The notes beneath the pieces are model-generated. The model searched no databases. It was not told where the DNA came from and saw only the letters and a program-made list of their open reading frames with translations. A stretch of 64,000 bases of DNA. It comes from RHLJ01 sp963974345. Lineage in GTDB: Bacteria > Bacteroidota > Rhodothermia > Balneolales > Balneolaceae. Made by a program: the position numbers and the translations under genes. The stretch lies in the NCBI GenBank assembly GCA_963974345.1, contig CAXBBW010000001.1:319070-383069 (forward strand), read 5' to 3'. Each line of letters begins with the position of its first letter. The stretch's first letter is position 1. Below are positions 17,393 to 24,912 of the stretch, piece by piece.

Positions 17393-17522
17393 GAAGTCTC
17401 CAGACTTCTATTACCTTTCATCACTATATAACTAACAAAAATCTATACACTTTTGGTCTAGTTGCCTTAATGCAAAGTCTCAGACTTGCGGTTCTTTTTC
17501 TCTTAAGTCAGAGACTTAAGAG
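17393..17522. repeat. Cluster of three related palindromes sharing AAGTC/GACTT
   Basis: Three perfect or near-perfect palindromes lie within 130 bp: GAAGTCT-cc-AGACTTC at 17393-17408, AAGTCT-c-AGACTT at 17475-17487, and a 10-bp stem CTCTTAAGTC-aga-GACTTAAGAG at 17500-17522. All contain the same half-site AAGTC. They may be REP-like hairpins or binding sites; the last two fall inside the 5' end of the small frame at 17470, which makes the start of that gene doubtful. Confidence 0.5.
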
Positions 17523-17829
17523 ATCGTTTGGGGCTTTAGGTTTAGATATAAAGCTTAGAACCTTGGTTTACATAAATACTAATCAAGATAAGTTCCAAGA
17601 AACTATCCATGATTTATCAAAGGTATCTAACTGCCGTTTACATCAGTCAGAAGAAAATGATAAAGATTCTGATATTCGAAAGATTACTTATATAAAACTT
17701 CAATTTCATGATTCAAAAACACAAGCTGTGGATCTTGAAATTTATAAAATGAAGCAAAATCTAGCCTACTACGATGAGGAAAACATGGCAAAAAAAATGG
17801 TTCAATCTATAAATGCTTTAAGTTCATAA
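17470..17829 (+). CDS. Small hypothetical protein, start uncertain
   Basis: I do not recognise this 119-residue frame. From about residue 30 onward the sequence reads like a genuine soluble protein of mixed charge (TLVYINTNQDKFQETIHDLS and KITYIKLQFHDSKTQAVDLE), and the frame ends directly before a strong terminator, which argues for transcription. The first 30 residues (MQSLRLAVLFLLSQRLKRS) are encoded by DNA containing two of the AAGTC palindromes and may not be native. There is no other ATG before residue 93, so the gene may have lost its own 5' end or may use TTG. No domain, signal peptide or convincing membrane helix is seen. Confidence 0.4.
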   Translation: MQSLRLAVLFLLSQRLKRSFGALGLDIKLRTLVYINTNQDKFQETIHDLSKVSNCRLHQSEENDKDSDIRKITYIKLQFHDSKTQAVDLEIYKMKQNLAYYDEENMAKKMVQSINALSS

Positions 17830-17830
17830 C

Positions 17831-17868
17831 AAAAAGAGGCAACAGAATTATTTGTTGCCTCTTTTTTA
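17831..17868 (+). terminator. Intrinsic terminator
   Basis: A 12-bp perfect stem AAAGAGGCAACA (17833-17844) with TGTTGCCTCTTT (17853-17864), an 8-nt loop and a following T run lies 2 bp after the stop of the small gene at 17470-17829. Confidence 0.82.
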
Positions 17869-18047
17869 TTTTGGTTATCAAAATGGATTGGTAAAAAAAG
17901 AAATGCAGAAACTGAACCAAAGACTTCAGGTAGTAGCTTCACAATTTAAAGTTTTCAGCTAGGTAATTAATTATGTTACTTTAAATTCATCCTTGATCCT
18001 CACACTTAAAACGGAGATCATAATCAGTTTAATAAAACCGAGATTGT

Positions 18048-18530
18048 ATGGATAAAGTAGTCTTACTAGTTGATGTTCAAAATGTGTATTACACAACAAG
18101 GGAAATCCATAAGCAAAACTTCGATTACAATTATTTTTGGGCAAAGAGTACTGCAAACAGAGAGGTAATCAAAGCAATTGCTTATACCACAGATCGAGGG
18201 GATGAAAAACAAAAACAATTTCAAAATATTCTCAGGGCAATTGGCTTCGAAGTTAAACTTAAGCCATTTATACAACGTTCAGATGGCTCAGCTAAAGGCG
18301 ACTGGGATGTTGGCATTACAATAGATGCTATGGAGTATTCTGGGGAAGCAGATGTAGTCGTATTAGCGTCTGGAGATGGTGATTTTGCCCTATTAGTTGA
18401 AAAAATTAAAAGTGATCGTGAAGTAACTGTTGAAGTGTACGGAGTAGAGCAGCTAACAGCTAATGCGCTAATTCAAGAGGCAACAAAATTCATACCTATT
18501 AAAGGCGAGTTTCTCTTATCAAGAAAATAA
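18048..18530 (+). CDS. NYN-domain (LabA/DUF88-like) protein, putative ribonuclease
   Basis: This 160-residue protein is nearly all one NYN (PIN-like) domain. The opening strand VVLLVDVQNVYY carries the first acidic residue. The middle has KGDWDVGITIDAMEY with the conserved Asp pair, and VVLASGDGDFALLVEKI carries the SGDGDF signature, with the last conserved strand VEVYGVE. The acidic residues expected to bind metal are all present. LabA-type NYN proteins are predicted single-strand-specific nucleases or RNA-binding proteins; their substrates are mostly unknown. The gene stands alone, preceded by the terminator at 17868 and followed by a 365-bp stretch without a convincing gene. Confidence 0.85.
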   Translation: MDKVVLLVDVQNVYYTTREIHKQNFDYNYFWAKSTANREVIKAIAYTTDRGDEKQKQFQNILRAIGFEVKLKPFIQRSDGSAKGDWDVGITIDAMEYSGEADVVVLASGDGDFALLVEKIKSDREVTVEVYGVEQLTANALIQEATKFIPIKGEFLLSRK

Positions 18531-18895
18531 ATTCCCTATTCTTCTAACCTTCTTTAGTACATAAATAATCTCTGCGAAATCATAGATCTAGATTTTTGTA
18601 ATGGAAACAGGCTTATTTAGCTATCAAGATACTTTCCTCCATGGGAATGACTTTGTTAGTTGTATAGAATTGGTAAATAGGCTTCAATTCTTCGCTGACA
18701 AGTTGAAAGAATACTTGCAATCGAAGAGAATAATACCACTGATTAATATTCAAGGTTATTCTGAGTATACTTACAAAGAATCCACACAACTCAGTTCTAA
18801 GTAGTTCTATATTTAATTGAACGATGTTTCTCTGAAATCATAAGGTTCGATAATAATTTTAGTTCGGCTAGCTGTCCTGTCTATAGTCTGGTAGG
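18531..18895. other. Intergenic stretch without a supported gene
   Basis: This region lies between the NYN gene and the stop of the PAS kinase. A 67-codon frame at 18601-18804 exists but has no recognisable domain, no ribosome-binding signal and no terminator. Two short similar segments (CTCTG..AAATCATA, near 18571 and 18831) are the only structure seen. Confidence 0.5.
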
Positions 18896-20065
18896 TTAAT
18901 CACTTGGGCATTTCGAAGAAGGTAAAGTAAACTTGAATGTGGTGCCATTTCCTTTGTTTTGTTCAGCCCAGATTACTCCGTTATGCATATCAACAAATTC
19001 TTTCGTAAGTAGTAAACCAAAGCCCGTTCCCTTTTCGCCATTGGTTCCAGGCGTAGATTTTGTTGATTCTATACAAAATAGATTAGCTAACCTTTCTTCA
19101 TTAATACCTATTCCATTATCAGAAATAGCAATCTGCATATAGTCTTTGTCTGAAGTAATATGGATTGAAATTACCCCTCCTTCTGGGGTAAATTTAATAC
19201 CATTTGAAACTAAATTCCTGACGATTGCATGTACCATATCTACATCCGCATTAACTTTATGATTACAGTTATGTGGAAGATTAATTTCAATGGATTTATT
19301 CAATGCGGATTCGTTTAAAAGTGCTTTTACATTTTGTAGTATTGTATCAATTTCAATCTCCTTAGGCTTAAAACTTATTCTCCCAGTTTGAGTACGAGAC
19401 CAAGTAAGTAAATTCGTTAACAGATCATTTACACGGTGAGAACTTTCACTTATGAGCTGAGCATATTCCTCAATATCTGTGTACTCATTATTCCTGATAT
19501 CATCTAAAAGTAATTCACTGAAACCCATAATAGCATTAAATGGCGTTTTTAAATCGTGCCCGATTATAGAAATAAACCGATCTTTGGTAGCATTTAACTC
19601 TTTAAGGCGATCTTCGTTTTCAATAAGCTTTTTCTCTGTTTGTTTTCTCTCTGTTACATCTCTGACATTCAGCACCACAGATTCAATGAGAGGATCTTCA
19701 AGGAGGTTATTTCCAAAAGCTTCAAGATATACCCAATGTCCATCTTTATGGATATGACGATATTGTGTACCTCCGTGAGAGCCCTTGTCAATGATATCGA
19801 GAAAAGCCTTATTAACAGTTAACTGGTCTTCTGGATGTATCTTTTCATCAATAACAGCAATGTTTATTAATTCTGAAGGTTTAAATCCCAAAATACCTTC
19901 ACAGGATGCGCTAACAAAAGTTTGCTCCCCATTTGCATTCATCAAGACAATCATGTCGAACGAATTTTTAACTAATAAGTCAAAAATCTCATGATCAAAT
20001 TCTGATAGCTGTTTAATACTTGATGAATTGTTCCCAGTTAATGCTTCGGATGAAAGGTTCTTCAT
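18896..20065 (-). CDS. PAS-domain sensor histidine kinase, cytosolic
   Basis: This 389-residue protein has no signal peptide or membrane helix. A PAS/PAC domain occupies residues of about 25-140 (SFDMIVLMNANGEQTFVSAS, then YRHIHKDGHWVYLEAFGNN). A HisKA dimerisation domain has the phospho-acceptor His at about 170 in SIIGHDLKTPFNAIMGFSEL. The ATPase domain contains the N box (IVRNLVSNGIKFTPEGG), G1 (ISDNGIGI) and G2 (GEKGTGFGLLLTKEF). All kinase motifs are intact. It carries no receiver domain, and no response regulator gene is adjacent, so it is an orphan kinase that must signal to a partner elsewhere. The PAS domain could sense a small molecule or redox state; the ligand is unknown. Confidence 0.9.
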   Translation of the reverse strand: MKNLSSEALTGNNSSSIKQLSEFDHEIFDLLVKNSFDMIVLMNANGEQTFVSASCEGILGFKPSELINIAVIDEKIHPEDQLTVNKAFLDIIDKGSHGGTQYRHIHKDGHWVYLEAFGNNLLEDPLIESVVLNVRDVTERKQTEKKLIENEDRLKELNATKDRFISIIGHDLKTPFNAIMGFSELLLDDIRNNEYTDIEEYAQLISESSHRVNDLLTNLLTWSRTQTGRISFKPKEIEIDTILQNVKALLNESALNKSIEINLPHNCNHKVNADVDMVHAIVRNLVSNGIKFTPEGGVISIHITSDKDYMQIAISDNGIGINEERLANLFCIESTKSTPGTNGEKGTGFGLLLTKEFVDMHNGVIWAEQNKGNGTTFKFTLPSSKCPSD

Positions 20066-20305
20066 TAGCTCGATATTTACTGTTATTTCAAATCATCATC
20101 GGATTTTAATATTAAGAATAGATGAAGAAGTTTAATCACTTAGATAATGATTTGATATCGTTTCAATTTATTTGAAGCCACGAGACTTAGTAGATTATCT
20201 AAGAATTAAAAATAAATTAAATTCTTATTAGGGGTACTCTTCTACTTGTGTGTATTAAGGATGAATCACGAAATTAATCCTTAAACAAACCAATAGGTAA
20301 CTCAC

Positions 20306-21229
20306 ATGAAAACTATAACCCAAATAAAAAACATTCTCGTTGTTTCGGCAATTTTGGCAATAACTTTTTCTGCTTGTTCATCCGTAAATAATGATACTGA
20401 AGCACTTTCTGAAGAAGATATTGCTATTGCAACTGAAATTGTGGCTGTTACATTAGCAGATAATGAATCTGGAGTAATTTCCAGTATGTACGATGCTTTT
20501 TCAGGCGTAGATGATAGTGGCATTTCTTATGGTGACTTTCAACAAGGTCGTGCTAAAGCAAAACGCAGAAATCATAACAGCGGACGTGGTGGAGAACGTA
20601 ATTATACACATTCTTACGATTCAACAACTGGCGTGCATATTATTTCTTATGATAGAGCAGTTGAAAACGAAACGTATAGTAAATCAGTAAGTCTAAATCA
20701 GGAAATTATCTTTACCGATCTTGATGGTGGTTTTATAGCAAGACCAAAAGCTGAGAAAAATGCTATTGAAGCAATTTCGTTTTCAGGAACTAAAACTGGC
20801 GAAGCGGAAGGTCCATTTAGAAGTTCAAGTTTTACAAAAGAAGATGACTTTGAAATTTCTGGTATTCATGCAACAAGTGGAACGCTATCTATGGCAGGCA
20901 CTCATCATGGTATAGGTGAAGCTGAAGGTCAGCTTTCTGACAGTACAACTAGTTCAAGAGCTTATGAAATCAACATCTCTTTCGAAAACGTAGCAATTGT
21001 TAAAGACACCGTACTTGCATATGGTAGCTTAGAACAAGGTGTAAGTGGAACGCTTACTTACAGCATTCAAATGAACAAAACCATTAACGGTGTTCCTGAA
21101 GAAACGTTAGTTGAAGGAACTATTGATCTTGAAGAAGATGGCACTGCCCTCCTCCGCTTCAACAAACTCCCAAAAGTAATTCGATTCTCATTGGTTGATG
21201 GCGAATCAGACGATAGACCCCGTAGATGA
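20306..21229 (+). CDS. Lipoprotein of unknown family, first gene of a FecR/TonB locus
   Basis: This 307-residue protein starts with a lipoprotein signal peptide: MKTITQIKNILVVSAILAIT followed by the lipobox FSAC (Cys about 24). After an acidic segment (about 25-70) comes a basic patch (GRAKAKRRNHNSGRGGER), then a beta-rich region to the C-terminus with an internally similar pair of segments (GTKTGEAEGPF and GTHHGIGEAEGQL). It is probably anchored at the outer membrane or periplasmic face. I know no family for it. It lies 62 bp before fecR and points the same way, so it may be a surface partner or the regulated client of the FecR-TonB system. A small hairpin lies between it and fecR. Confidence 0.72.
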   Translation: MKTITQIKNILVVSAILAITFSACSSVNNDTEALSEEDIAIATEIVAVTLADNESGVISSMYDAFSGVDDSGISYGDFQQGRAKAKRRNHNSGRGGERNYTHSYDSTTGVHIISYDRAVENETYSKSVSLNQEIIFTDLDGGFIARPKAEKNAIEAISFSGTKTGEAEGPFRSSSFTKEDDFEISGIHATSGTLSMAGTHHGIGEAEGQLSDSTTSSRAYEINISFENVAIVKDTVLAYGSLEQGVSGTLTYSIQMNKTINGVPEETLVEGTIDLEEDGTALLRFNKLPKVIRFSLVDGESDDRPRR

Positions 21230-21247
21230 TCCCTAACCCAAGAAAAA

Positions 21248-21270
21248 GCAGGTTGCTCTAAGTAACCTGC
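21248..21270 (+). terminator. Weak hairpin between lipoprotein and fecR
   Basis: A 7-bp stem GCAGGTT (21248-21254) with AACCTGC (21264-21270) and a 9-nt loop is followed by a poor T tract (ATTTCCTATT). It may reduce but not abolish read-through from the lipoprotein gene into fecR. Confidence 0.45.
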
Positions 21271-21291
21271 ATTTCCTATTATTCCACCATC

Positions 21292-22245
21292 ATGGCAACT
21301 GAACAAAACTTATCCGAAAACGATCTTGACCTCCTTCTTTCCCAAAGTCTTGGAAATGCTTTAGGTTCGCGATCATCGTTCTCGGAGTTGCAAGATTCTT
21401 TAATAGATCAGTTGGTGGAATTCAAAAAAAGCGAACGTTCTTATTATGAAAACCACGCACCAAATTCTGGTTCTATTTGGGAAGCTATTGAAGCCGAAAC
21501 AAAAGCAAAAGTTACTCCTCTTTTTCAACGCCCAATTACCTACACTTGGGCAGCCGCTGCTGTGTTACTGATTGCTGCCTTTTTTGGATTTTATTGGATT
21601 AGTTTAAACCCAAATCCACAATTAGTAGCTCAAAGTGACTCAGCTATCTCAACCATTATACTTGATGACGGAACTGAAGTAATACTGCGCCCTTATTCTG
21701 AACTCTATGAAATTGCTTATTCAGAAACTGAACGAACCTATTCCTTAAATGGTGAAGCCTTTTTTGATGTTACTTCCGATGTAAATCGTCCTTTTAGCGT
21801 TCAAGCTGGTGAAGGAGTTATAACGGTATTAGGGACCCGATTTAATGTTAGTAACTGGGGAAATACTACTCAGGTTTATCTAGAAGAAGGAAGTGTACAA
21901 TTTACCTCAAGCACCAAAACTTCAGTACTTTTAGAACCAGGTCAACAATCTGAACTTATTTCCGGAATACTTTCTCAACCTGAAGTTGCGAGTTCAAACA
22001 AGTATACTGATTGGATTTCAAATACCATTGTATTTAGTGGTAGCTTACCGTTAGATGTTGTCGCGGAAATTGGTCAACACTTCAATATCAGAATCAATAT
22101 TTCCCAGTTAAATGATGATAGTGCATTGGATGGAACCCTTAGACTTGATTCGGTTACCCAAACTCTTGAAGATCTTGGGTTGGTTCTTGGTGGAACATTC
22201 CGTAAAGTTTCTGAAAATGAATTCACCTTTATTGCCCTTGATTAA
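21292..22245 (+). CDS. FecR-family anti-sigma factor / sigma regulator
   Basis: This 317-residue protein has a cytosolic N-terminal region (1-80), one membrane helix (about 84-105, YTWAAAAVLLIAAFFGFYWI), and a periplasmic FecR domain (about 115-215) with LDDGTEVILRPYSEL, YSLNGEAFFDVTSDVNRPF and the VLGTRFNVSNW motif. A C-terminal DUF4974-like (STN-related) domain (about 245-317) contains LPLDVVAEIGQHFNIRINI. FecR proteins bind an ECF sigma factor through the cytosolic part and receive a signal from the N-terminal domain of a TonB receptor. The next gene, 3 bp downstream, is such a receptor with an STN domain, which confirms the role. The usual sigma gene directly upstream is replaced by a lipoprotein gene. 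Confidence 0.9.
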   Translation: MATEQNLSENDLDLLLSQSLGNALGSRSSFSELQDSLIDQLVEFKKSERSYYENHAPNSGSIWEAIEAETKAKVTPLFQRPITYTWAAAAVLLIAAFFGFYWISLNPNPQLVAQSDSAISTIILDDGTEVILRPYSELYEIAYSETERTYSLNGEAFFDVTSDVNRPFSVQAGEGVITVLGTRFNVSNWGNTTQVYLEEGSVQFTSSTKTSVLLEPGQQSELISGILSQPEVASSNKYTDWISNTIVFSGSLPLDVVAEIGQHFNIRINISQLNDDSALDGTLRLDSVTQTLEDLGLVLGGTFRKVSENEFTFIALD

Positions 22246-22248
22246 GAA

Positions 22249-24912
22249 ATGACAAATAAGCTACGCATACTCTGTGTATTGTTCGCGTATCTGATTCTGG
22301 CTCAGAGTTCTGGTTCTGCGCAAATGTTCTCTTATTCAAATGAGCCACTACTTTCTGTTATTTCTGACATCGAAGAACAGACACATTACCGTTTTCTTTA
22401 TCGGGAGGCACTAATTACCGATGTAAAAGTCTCTTTCGATGCAGATAGGACTTCCGTTATGAATCAACTCTCTGGAAGCCTTAGAATTAATAATATTGGT
22501 TTAAAAGTTGATGAACATCGGTTTCAAGCACTGATTTATTCCTCAACTGAACAGCAAGAATCGAAGCAGATTGTAATTTCTGGATACGTATTGGATGCCA
22601 ATACTGGCGAACGACTCCCTTATTCCACAATTTCTTGGCGAGATAATGGGGATTTAACTGGGGTTTCAAGTAATCCATCAGGTTCATTTACCCTAACTAC
22701 AAGATCCAATTCTAAAGAGCTTACATTTCTAGTTTCATTTGTAGGCTACAAGCCAAAACAGTTCGAGCTTTCTTTTGAAGAGAACCAAATTTGGAATGAT
22801 ATTGCAATACGTCTAGAACCTGAACCTTATGGCGGAAAGGAAATCCTAATTCAAGGAGTTAACTTCTATACTGCTTCAGACACAGTATTGAATGGATTGA
22901 TTAAAGTAGGTGCTTTTAGTCCACTTGGAGAAAGCAATGCCGTTCGATCTTTGCAAACGTTACCAGCCGTTTCCATGAGTTCTGCGATTAATGATGGAAT
23001 AAATATCCGAGGAAGTGCTTCAGATGGATTTCAGGTATTACTAGATGGTCAAACTGTCTATCATCAAAGTCATTTATTTGGTCTGTTAGATGCTATGAAT
23101 CCTGACGTACTTAAAACTAGCGGATTTTATTACGACATCACTCCTGCTCAGTATCAAGCTCCTTTAGGTGGAACGCTCTCATTAATCACTCGAACAGGCT
23201 CTTTAAATTCAGTTAAAGGATCTGCTGGATTCAGTAATACTGCAACCAAAACAACTTTAGAAGGCCCTTTGGTTAAAGGAAAATCTAGTTGGTTACTTTC
23301 AGGTAGAATCTCTCATTTAGATGAAATCAATTGGTTCAACAATCAAAGCCTTATTGAATATGGGCTTGATGTAAACCGACCAGCTGATATTATTATTGAT
23401 AGAGAAATTCCTGGACTTTTCATTGAAGATATCCGACTTAATCCAATCAACATTCAAAATACTGATGCTCGTTTCTACGATGTACATAGTAAACTTTACT
23501 TCGAGACCGAAAAGGGAAATCAGTTTTCTATGAGTGGTTATATTGGTCACGATAACGCCTCTCAAGAATATTTGAGAGATCAAGCCGATGCCATTGAATT
23601 GTTTGGAACTACTAATAGATGGGATACACAAACACTATCCTCCTCCTTTTCAGCTAGAATCGCTGACAATACTTACTCAGAAAGTTCAATTGGAATTAGT
23701 TCTTATGAAAGTATCTATTCGAAAGACGATTTTGAATATCAAACTCGAAGAAACAATAACAACCAAAATGGGAACCAACCACCGCTTCCACCCGATTCAA
23801 GTATTCTTGGTAATCTCACGTTAGAAAATTCACTCACAGACTTCTCAGCCAAGCAAACATTTATCTCTTCTTTTGATGGCTTCTCGATGGAATATGGAAT
23901 CAGTTATAGTGATTACCAAGTAGAGTATATTGAAAATAGCATTGCCAGAAATTCCTTCTTAAGCAGAAGAACAAGTCAACTAATAGATATTTATCATCAA
24001 TTTGACTTTCCATCAATAGATCATTTAAATCTTAATATTGGGAATCGAGTACACTATTTCAGCAATGGAAAGTATGTACGATGGTCGCCTCGAATAAAAG
24101 CTCAATTTTTTCCAGATCAAGTTGTGTCTCTAAATCTTGGATTTAGTAGAAACTATCAATTTTTGAACAGGCTTCAGTTTTATAATATAAACAGCTCAGA
24201 TTTCTGGATCTTAACAAACGAAGATCAACCTCCATCTGCTGTAAATTACTTTTCAGGAGGACTTAAAATTCATTATTTCAAACATACTTACTTTCAGATT
24301 GAGGGCTACGTCAAAGCCTATGAAAACCTCAGATTACATGAACTAAATACTAGTTTGGTTTCCAGTTCTTTCAAAAATAATGACGTGCCTTGGTTCTATG
24401 AAAATTCTGGTTTAGGAAAAGGCATAGAGTTCTTGATGAAAAACAGAATTAATTTCCTTACTCTAAATAGTGCCTATACACTTTCTTCCATTCAGATAAA
24501 AAACTCTCAGATTAATGATGGAAATTATTTTTATGCTGATTGGGATCGAAGACATCAATTTTCATTTGTCTCTGAAGTCGATATTTCTAAAAATTTCGAT
24601 CTCTATCTTTCTTGGACTTATGGAAGTGGAACACCAAATCGATTAGACCTTCAACAACTCCAAGAAGAAAGCCCACGACTACCAGCTTATTCAAGGTTTG
24701 ATGCGACTATCAGTTATGCAAAAACCTTAAGTAAAGGTGCACTGAAAACATCTTTTTCGGTCTATAATGTATTAGATCGGAAAAATCCTTGGTATACAGA
24801 AATTAAGCAGATTTCTGTAGAAACCAGAAACAGAGATATAAGAGCTTCGGCAAGAACGAATGTATTTGACTTAGGAGTACAGCCTTCCTTTAATGTAGGA
24901 TTTTACTTTTAA
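22249..24912 (+). CDS. TonB-dependent outer-membrane transducer/receptor with STN domain
   Basis: This 887-residue protein has a signal peptide (about 1-25, ending SGSAQ), an STN signalling domain (about 27-95, PLLSVISDIEEQTHYRFLYR), and a CarboxypepD_reg-like beta domain (about 105-185, ISGYVLDANTGERLPYSTIS). The plug has NIRGSASDGFQVLLDGQTVY (about 255-275), and a 22-strand barrel runs to the C-terminus, ending FNVGFYF. With fecR immediately upstream, the STN domain would pass ligand-occupancy information to FecR. This architecture fits uptake of a siderophore, a peptide or a glycan; no SusD gene is next to it, so glycan uptake of the SusCD type is less likely. Its stop codon overlaps that of the convergent cyclase gene. 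Confidence 0.9.
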   Translation: MTNKLRILCVLFAYLILAQSSGSAQMFSYSNEPLLSVISDIEEQTHYRFLYREALITDVKVSFDADRTSVMNQLSGSLRINNIGLKVDEHRFQALIYSSTEQQESKQIVISGYVLDANTGERLPYSTISWRDNGDLTGVSSNPSGSFTLTTRSNSKELTFLVSFVGYKPKQFELSFEENQIWNDIAIRLEPEPYGGKEILIQGVNFYTASDTVLNGLIKVGAFSPLGESNAVRSLQTLPAVSMSSAINDGINIRGSASDGFQVLLDGQTVYHQSHLFGLLDAMNPDVLKTSGFYYDITPAQYQAPLGGTLSLITRTGSLNSVKGSAGFSNTATKTTLEGPLVKGKSSWLLSGRISHLDEINWFNNQSLIEYGLDVNRPADIIIDREIPGLFIEDIRLNPINIQNTDARFYDVHSKLYFETEKGNQFSMSGYIGHDNASQEYLRDQADAIELFGTTNRWDTQTLSSSFSARIADNTYSESSIGISSYESIYSKDDFEYQTRRNNNNQNGNQPPLPPDSSILGNLTLENSLTDFSAKQTFISSFDGFSMEYGISYSDYQVEYIENSIARNSFLSRRTSQLIDIYHQFDFPSIDHLNLNIGNRVHYFSNGKYVRWSPRIKAQFFPDQVVSLNLGFSRNYQFLNRLQFYNINSSDFWILTNEDQPPSAVNYFSGGLKIHYFKHTYFQIEGYVKAYENLRLHELNTSLVSSSFKNNDVPWFYENSGLGKGIEFLMKNRINFLTLNSAYTLSSIQIKNSQINDGNYFYADWDRRHQFSFVSEVDISKNFDLYLSWTYGSGTPNRLDLQQLQEESPRLPAYSRFDATISYAKTLSKGALKTSFSVYNVLDRKNPWYTEIKQISVETRNRDIRASARTNVFDLGVQPSFNVGFYF

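Noticed and set aside
18601..18804. 67-codon frame between the NYN and PAS-kinase genes
   Set aside because: It has no domain, no ribosome-binding signal, no terminator and no operon partner; length is within chance for AT-rich DNA.
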